A stretch of DNA of 64,000 nt from Brachyspira hampsonii. Its GTDB lineage: Bacteria; Spirochaetota; Brachyspiria; Brachyspirales; Brachyspiraceae. How positions within the stretch are numbered: the stretch's first letter is position 1; the number at the start of each line of letters is the position of its first letter. A program made the translations under genes and the position numbers. Of this stretch, positions 59,743 through 64,000 are shown piece by piece. Under the pieces are notes generated by a model. The model did no database searches, was not told the DNA's origin, and saw only the letters and a list, made by a program, of their open reading frames with translations. Location of the stretch: contig NZ_CP019914.1 of assembly GCF_002214805.1 (NCBI RefSeq), positions 744,001 through 808,000 on the forward strand, written 5' to 3'.

Positions 59743-60900
59743 ATGCCTTTTGCTATATTTATGTTAACTTTTTCTGCATTTGGTATTGGTACAAGTGAAT
59801 ATGTTATAATGGGGCTTCTCTCTGAAGTTGCCAGAGATTTAAATATAAGCATACCCAAAGCAGGAACTTTAGTTTCAATGTATGCTATGGGAGTTGTTGT
59901 TGGTGCTCCTCTGCTTGCTATACTAACAATGAAGATGTCAAGAAAAATTACTTTAATTTTTTTGATGATTATGTTTATAGTTGGAAATATTTTATGTGCT
60001 TTATCACCAAGTTATAATTTTTTAATGGCGGCCAGAGTACTTGCTGCATTGTGTCATGGTACTTTCTTTGGAATAGCCTCTGTTGTTGCTTCTGATATGG
60101 CTGGAGAAAATAAAAGATCTCAGGCTATCGCAATAGTATTTATGGGAGTAAGTTTAGCAAATATTTTGGGGGTTCCTATAGGTACTCATATAGGAGAGCA
60201 GTTTGGCTGGAGGGCTACTTTTTATCTTGTTAGTGCAATAGGTGTACTTGCAATATTAGCATTAATTATATCAATTCCTTCAAAATTACCTATGCCTAGC
60301 GGAGATGTTATCAGTGAATTTAAGATATTAAGACATAGAAGAGTTTTTATACCTCTATTACTATCAGTATTAACATCAGCTAGTTTATTTACAATATTTA
60401 CTTATATAGATCCTATACTTCAAAAAGTTACTATGGTTAATAAAGAAACTGTTATAAAGATACTATTTTATATAGGTGCTGGTCTTACTATAGGAACATT
60501 TTTAGGAGGAAAACTTGGAGATAAGAGTCTAATGAAATCTTTAATATCAATAATGATTTTAATGATAATTATTCAAATTATAATGTTATATGTAAATACA
60601 AAACTTATACCTATGATAATAGATTTGATAGCTTGGAGTATAGGAGGATTTGCAATATGCCCTATGCTGCAGTCTTTAGTTGTAGAGCAGGCTAAAGGGG
60701 CACCGAATTTGGCTTCTACATTTAATCAAAGTTCTTTTAATTTGGGAAATGCTATAGGGGCTAAATATGGAGGAATATTGATTTCATTTGGAGTGCAGTA
60801 TAAAGATTTGTCTATGTATGCAGCAATAATAATGATTATAGCAATAACTCTTACTTTGTATTTCAGACATTATATTAAGCATAAAGTAAATAATAACTAG
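59743..60900 (+). CDS. MFS efflux transporter, AraJ/sugar-efflux type
   Basis: 385 residues, 12 membrane segments. The N-terminus FSAFGIGTSEYVIMGLLSEV and the loop 2-3 motif MKMSRK belong to the arabinose-efflux/AraJ (DHA1) group, as does VLAALCHGTFFGIASVVASD in TM4 and GVPIGTHIGEQFGWRATFYL in TM5. The length is normal. It probably exports sugars or small drugs with proton exchange. AGGAG ribosome-binding site. Single gene. Confidence 0.92.
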   Translation: MPFAIFMLTFSAFGIGTSEYVIMGLLSEVARDLNISIPKAGTLVSMYAMGVVVGAPLLAILTMKMSRKITLIFLMIMFIVGNILCALSPSYNFLMAARVLAALCHGTFFGIASVVASDMAGENKRSQAIAIVFMGVSLANILGVPIGTHIGEQFGWRATFYLVSAIGVLAILALIISIPSKLPMPSGDVISEFKILRHRRVFIPLLLSVLTSASLFTIFTYIDPILQKVTMVNKETVIKILFYIGAGLTIGTFLGGKLGDKSLMKSLISIMILMIIIQIIMLYVNTKLIPMIIDLIAWSIGGFAICPMLQSLVVEQAKGAPNLASTFNQSSFNLGNAIGAKYGGILISFGVQYKDLSMYAAIIMIIAITLTLYFRHYIKHKVNNN

Positions 60901-60932
60901 ATATGATGTAATTTTCTAATTTTAAAATTATA

Positions 60933-61009
60933 ATATTTGATATATTGTATAAATTATTGTTCTATCCTACAGAACTCTTATTATGTAATATTATAATTGT
61001 ATCAAATAT
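60933..61009. repeat. Inverted repeat downstream of the MFS gene
   Basis: ATATTTGATA (60933-60942) and its complement TATCAAATAT (61000-61009) are 57 bases apart. The middle contains TCCTACAGAACTC, less AT-rich. It may be a long-loop terminator or an RNA end structure; no T-run follows. Confidence 0.3.
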
Positions 61010-61101
61010 ATAATAATGAAAATAAAAAATGGGACAATAATATTTATTAATTTTTTATAATCTCTATATATAAAGACAGTTATTAAAAAATTACAATTTT
61101 T

Positions 61102-61131
61102 TTAACAAAATAATAATATAAATGTTATAAT
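61102..61131 (+). promoter_or_regulatory. Probable promoter of dsbD
   Basis: TTAACA (61102-61107), 18-base spacer, perfect TATAAT (61126-61131). The predicted start near 61138 favours the ATG at 61171 over the one at 61147, which would have almost no leader. Confidence 0.5.
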
Positions 61132-61170
61132 ATACAAACAAAATATATGATAAAAAATGGGAAAACAATA

Positions 61171-62919
61171 ATGAATATAAATCAGTTAAAATTCTTAAAA
61201 TATATTATAATTCTAATTTTTATTACTGCATATACTTCTTTAGCTCAAAATAATAATCTCATGAATTTGAATGCATTTGACAGCTTGAATAAAAATGCAG
61301 AAATATCTTTTACAATAATTACAAATAATAATAATAAATTAAAAGTAAAGGCAAATATACCAAACAATTATTATGCATATTTAGAATCGAGCATAGCAAA
61401 TAAAATATTATTTTTTGCAGACAATAAACAAATTAATACAATATACCCAAAAGGTGAAAAATATCATGATGACATTATAATAAAAGGTGAACAAGAGTTT
61501 ATTTTAGAAGGTATTGATATAAATAAAATTAACTTTATAAAATCTACTTATCAATTATGCTCAGCAAAAGACAATGTATGTTTGCAGCCTCAAAGTAAAA
61601 TTATATATGGAGAAGAAATTGATATACAAAACAATAATATAGCAGATGAAAAGCCAGAAAATGCAAGCTCTATAGAAAATTACATAAAAGGAAGCAATAA
61701 TATATTTATAACATTAATTTTAATATTTGCAGCAGGGCTTGCATCTGTACTTTTGCCTTGTACTTATCCATTACTCTCAATAACAGTGTCTATTTTAGGA
61801 ACAACAACTGATGATAAAAACAATAAAAAATCAAGTGTATTAGCTTCGCTCTTATTTGCATTAGGAGTAATAACAACATATACTCTTTTGGGTGCTGTGG
61901 TTTCTGTTGCTGGATTTGCTTTTCATAAAACTATTCTATTTGGAAGCATTGGATATAATCCTATTGTACTGACTATTTTAGTATTACTATTTTTGTATTT
62001 TACTTTTTCAATGGCTGGTTTTTACGAGATTAAAGCTCCTAGCTTTTTACAGTCAGCAAAAACAAATGCATACAGCAAAAAAAATCAGTCATTATTTCAT
62101 AAATATATAATGGGGCTTCTTGCTGGAATAGTTGCTACACCTTGTGCTGCTCCTATAATAGCTGTTATTTTAGAAATTGGTTTTCTTAATCCTGTATTTG
62201 CTACTCTTTATATGGCAGTTTATGCTTTGGGTTTCGCTTCTGTATTATTTGTTCTTGGTACATTCGCTTCAATACTCACCAAAATGCCTAAAGCTGGAAC
62301 TTGGATGGTATATGTAAAATATATTTTCACTTTCCTAATGATGATAATAAGTTTCTATTATGCTAATATACTTTTTGGTGTTTTGGGCTTTAATAAAATA
62401 AGTTATATATTATCATCTGTTACAATATTAGTATTTGCAGTATTAGTTTATATAATAAAAAATAAATCTGCTATGTTAAGTGCTTTAGAATTAAAAATAT
62501 TTTTTTCTGTAGTCATTATATCAATAGCATTAGGATGCACTTACGGATTTATAAAACAAAAAAGCGAAGTTTCAAATACTATATCATACAGTGAAGCATT
62601 AGAGCTTTCAAAAAAAAATAACAAACCAATACTAATAGATTTCTCTGCTGTTTGGTGTGCTAATTGTTATGAGCTTAAAGAAAAAGTATTTGTTCATGAT
62701 GAGCTTAAAAAGTTTATAGATGATAATTTGATTTTCACTGAAGTAGATGTGGATAAATACAAAAATATTTCTGATGAGTATAATGTTAAATGGCTTCCTT
62801 GGATAATAGTTATTGACATCAACAAAAAAATATTATACACAAAGAATTCATTTTCAAGTTTTGATGATGAAATGGCTTTGAGTATAAAAGAAGATTTAGA
62901 GAAAATAATTAATAAATAA
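61171..62919 (+). CDS. dsbD: Thiol:disulfide interchange protein DsbD
   Basis: 582 residues from the ATG at 61171 (GGGA upstream). Carries electrons from cytoplasmic thioredoxin to periplasmic partners. Signal peptide ending TSLAQ; periplasmic alpha domain with the redox pair in YQLCSAKDNVCLQP; eight-segment beta domain with Cys in LLPCTYPLLSI and in ATPCAAPIIAVI; C-terminal thioredoxin-like gamma domain with CxxC in AVWCANCYELKE (about 490-500) and the cis-Pro loop KWLPWI. All six functional cysteines are present. In a strict or aerotolerant anaerobe it may serve cytochrome or oxidative-repair partners, which are not seen here. Confidence 0.96.
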   Translation: MNINQLKFLKYIIILIFITAYTSLAQNNNLMNLNAFDSLNKNAEISFTIITNNNNKLKVKANIPNNYYAYLESSIANKILFFADNKQINTIYPKGEKYHDDIIIKGEQEFILEGIDINKINFIKSTYQLCSAKDNVCLQPQSKIIYGEEIDIQNNNIADEKPENASSIENYIKGSNNIFITLILIFAAGLASVLLPCTYPLLSITVSILGTTTDDKNNKKSSVLASLLFALGVITTYTLLGAVVSVAGFAFHKTILFGSIGYNPIVLTILVLLFLYFTFSMAGFYEIKAPSFLQSAKTNAYSKKNQSLFHKYIMGLLAGIVATPCAAPIIAVILEIGFLNPVFATLYMAVYALGFASVLFVLGTFASILTKMPKAGTWMVYVKYIFTFLMMIISFYYANILFGVLGFNKISYILSSVTILVFAVLVYIIKNKSAMLSALELKIFFSVVIISIALGCTYGFIKQKSEVSNTISYSEALELSKKNNKPILIDFSAVWCANCYELKEKVFVHDELKKFIDDNLIFTEVDVDKYKNISDEYNVKWLPWIIVIDINKKILYTKNSFSSFDDEMALSIKEDLEKIINK

Positions 62920-62966
62920 ATTTTGTAAATATTTTTATCATAGTTTTATAATCTGATTTATAAAAA

Positions 62967-62994
62967 TTGACAATTAAAAAAATATTAGTATAAT
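62967..62994 (+). promoter_or_regulatory. Promoter of the ankyrin-type lipoprotein gene
   Basis: Perfect TTGACA (62967-62972), 16-base spacer, perfect TATAAT (62989-62994), then TAAGGA before the ATG at 63038. Confidence 0.75.
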
Positions 62995-63037
62995 ACCTAA
63001 AATACTTTTAATATAAAAAATAAATTAAGGAATTTTT

Positions 63038-64000
63038 ATGAAAAAAATTATTTTAATGACAGCTTTAAGCATTTTAATAAGCTGTAGTAACAAATCTAAT
63101 AACACACAAACAAATACAACAGTTAATAACAATACAAACATAACAATAAATAATAATACTAATCAAAATACAAATCAAATTATAAATCAGCAAACAACTG
63201 AAACAAGAAAGAAAAAAATAGAATTTAAAAATATATATCCTATTAAACCATATACAGAAGAAGAAATTGATGAGATATTATACAAAACCATTGACACAGA
63301 ATTGGCAAATTATGGAATATCTGATAATTCCAAAAAAGAAAGAAGAGAAGAAGAAAAACAAAGAATGCAGAATATTAAAGATTTACTTTTGGAAGGGATA
63401 AATAGCGAAGATGAAGATGGAAACAGTATATTAATGCTAATGCAGAAACTTGACTATAAAAATTATGCTTATAATGATTTAGTGAAATGGCTTGTTGAAC
63501 ATGGCATTAGTTTAGATGATACTAGAATATTAGATTATAATTATACTGATGAGGTAATAGATTATTTATTAGAATCAGGAGTTAATTTTGATTATAAAAC
63601 AGTATATAATAAAATTGACTTAAAAAATAATAATTATAATTTAATATCAAAATTGATTAAAAAGTTAGAATCTTCAGGTTATTATTTTTCTGATATAGAT
63701 TATCAATTACAAAGCGATTTATTATTTCAGTCCATTTTAGCTGATAATTTGGATTTAGTAATATTATTTTTAAAACTTGGTTCTGATATTAACTCAATAA
63801 ACAGAATGCGCGATGGTTATGTGGGAACTCCTTTAATGTATAGTGCCTATTATGAAAAGTATGATATTATGGATTATTTAAAAGAGAAAAATGCGGATAT
63901 TACTATTCACTGCTTTCAAGATACAGAAGAATTAGAAAGTATTCATACTGATGGTCCTCATATATCTTTTGTATTGATGGAAAATTTTCCTGTTTTAAAT
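63038..64000 (+). CDS. Ankyrin-repeat-like lipoprotein (3' end outside window)
   Basis: 321 codons to the window edge, frame still open. Lipobox ILISCSN (Cys at about 16), then an Asn/Thr-rich low-complexity linker (about 20-60), then helical repeats that look like ankyrin units: NSILMLMQKLDYKNYAYNDL with WLVEHGISLD, EVIDYLLESGVNFD, LDLVILFLKLGSDINSINRM and GTPLMYSAYYEKYDIMDYLK followed by EKNADIT. Ankyrin proteins are numerous in Brachyspira and probably act in protein binding at the envelope. The repeats are diverged, so the number is uncertain. Confidence 0.8.
   Translation, partial: MKKIILMTALSILISCSNKSNNTQTNTTVNNNTNITINNNTNQNTNQIINQQTTETRKKKIEFKNIYPIKPYTEEEIDEILYKTIDTELANYGISDNSKKERREEEKQRMQNIKDLLLEGINSEDEDGNSILMLMQKLDYKNYAYNDLVKWLVEHGISLDDTRILDYNYTDEVIDYLLESGVNFDYKTVYNKIDLKNNNYNLISKLIKKLESSGYYFSDIDYQLQSDLLFQSILADNLDLVILFLKLGSDINSINRMRDGYVGTPLMYSAYYEKYDIMDYLKEKNADITIHCFQDTEELESIHTDGPHISFVLMENFPVLN

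Noticed and set aside
1-64000. CRISPR array, transposon, prophage, rRNA or tRNA
   Set aside because: No regularly spaced repeats, transposase or phage structural motifs, and no RNA-gene cores were found on either strand.

Overview
The window is AT-rich DNA with dense genes on both strands. Lipoprotein signal peptides are abundant, several dCACHE chemoreceptor-type genes are present, and there is a CheA with an enlarged dimerization region, a bit-like (Fbp-type) iron-uptake locus and an mgl locus with three binding-protein genes. This combination fits a spirochaete of the genus Brachyspira. The assignment is inferred from gene content and composition, not from a database match. No rRNA, tRNA, CRISPR array, transposase or prophage module was seen.

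Layout. 1-5161 (minus): the 5' part of an OppA-like lipoprotein gene, then a chemoreceptor cluster of one complete methyl-accepting protein and two shorter paralogs that keep sensor, membrane segments and extreme C-terminus but lack the signalling hairpin. 5735-6075: a free-standing 51-residue gene with its own promoter and terminator. 6110-10607 (minus): a type III restriction-modification pair with res upstream of mod. 10679-11791: a membrane TPR protein. 11982-15875 (plus): two tandem iron-type binding lipoproteins and a fused two-domain permease with no ATPase gene. 15973-16092: an orphan promoter and terminator that could make a small RNA. 16099-18072: a small membrane protein, biotin-protein ligase, and an orphan amino-acid-binding lipoprotein behind a palindromic operator. 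18386-21805 (minus): a membrane-anchored protein, a compact sigma-70 factor and a divergent HD-GYP-like protein. 21949-24183: three PepSY-like secreted proteins and an outer-membrane barrel. 24342-29701: htpG, an iron-box-controlled DUF3793 gene with a flavodoxin, and aroB followed by a secreted protein and the collapsed remnant of its tandem duplicate.

29918-36195 (plus) is the galactose/glucose uptake locus: three MglB paralogs, MglA, MglC and a small membrane protein. The first MglB has lost the lipobox and several sugar-contacting residues. 36254-42303 holds a lipoprotein, a GNAT-like protein, a FUSC-type membrane protein, and an operon of ugd, a metallophosphoesterase and an unknown protein. 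42458-44854 is cheA. 44944-48390 carries a HAD phosphatase, an unknown polytopic membrane protein, an unknown soluble protein and a MarR regulator. 48461-58950 (minus) is a peptide-uptake locus, oppBCDF and oppA, interrupted by three tandem GT-C-like membrane glycosyltransferase paralogs. 58957-59742 is mostly non-coding and holds a GC-rich repeat-like element. 59743-64000 has an MFS exporter, dsbD and the start of an ankyrin-type lipoprotein that runs off the window.

How the genes work together. The window is dominated by nutrient acquisition (peptides, galactose/glucose, iron, amino acids) and by chemotactic sensing (receptor, CheA, and MglB proteins that can also serve as chemotaxis ligand carriers). 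The most unusual items are the receptor paralogs without a signalling tip, the duplicate gene collapsed behind aroB, the iron-box promoter of the DUF3793-flavodoxin pair, the diverged MglB paralog, the glycosyltransferase trio inside the opp locus, and the small autonomous gene and small-RNA candidate.
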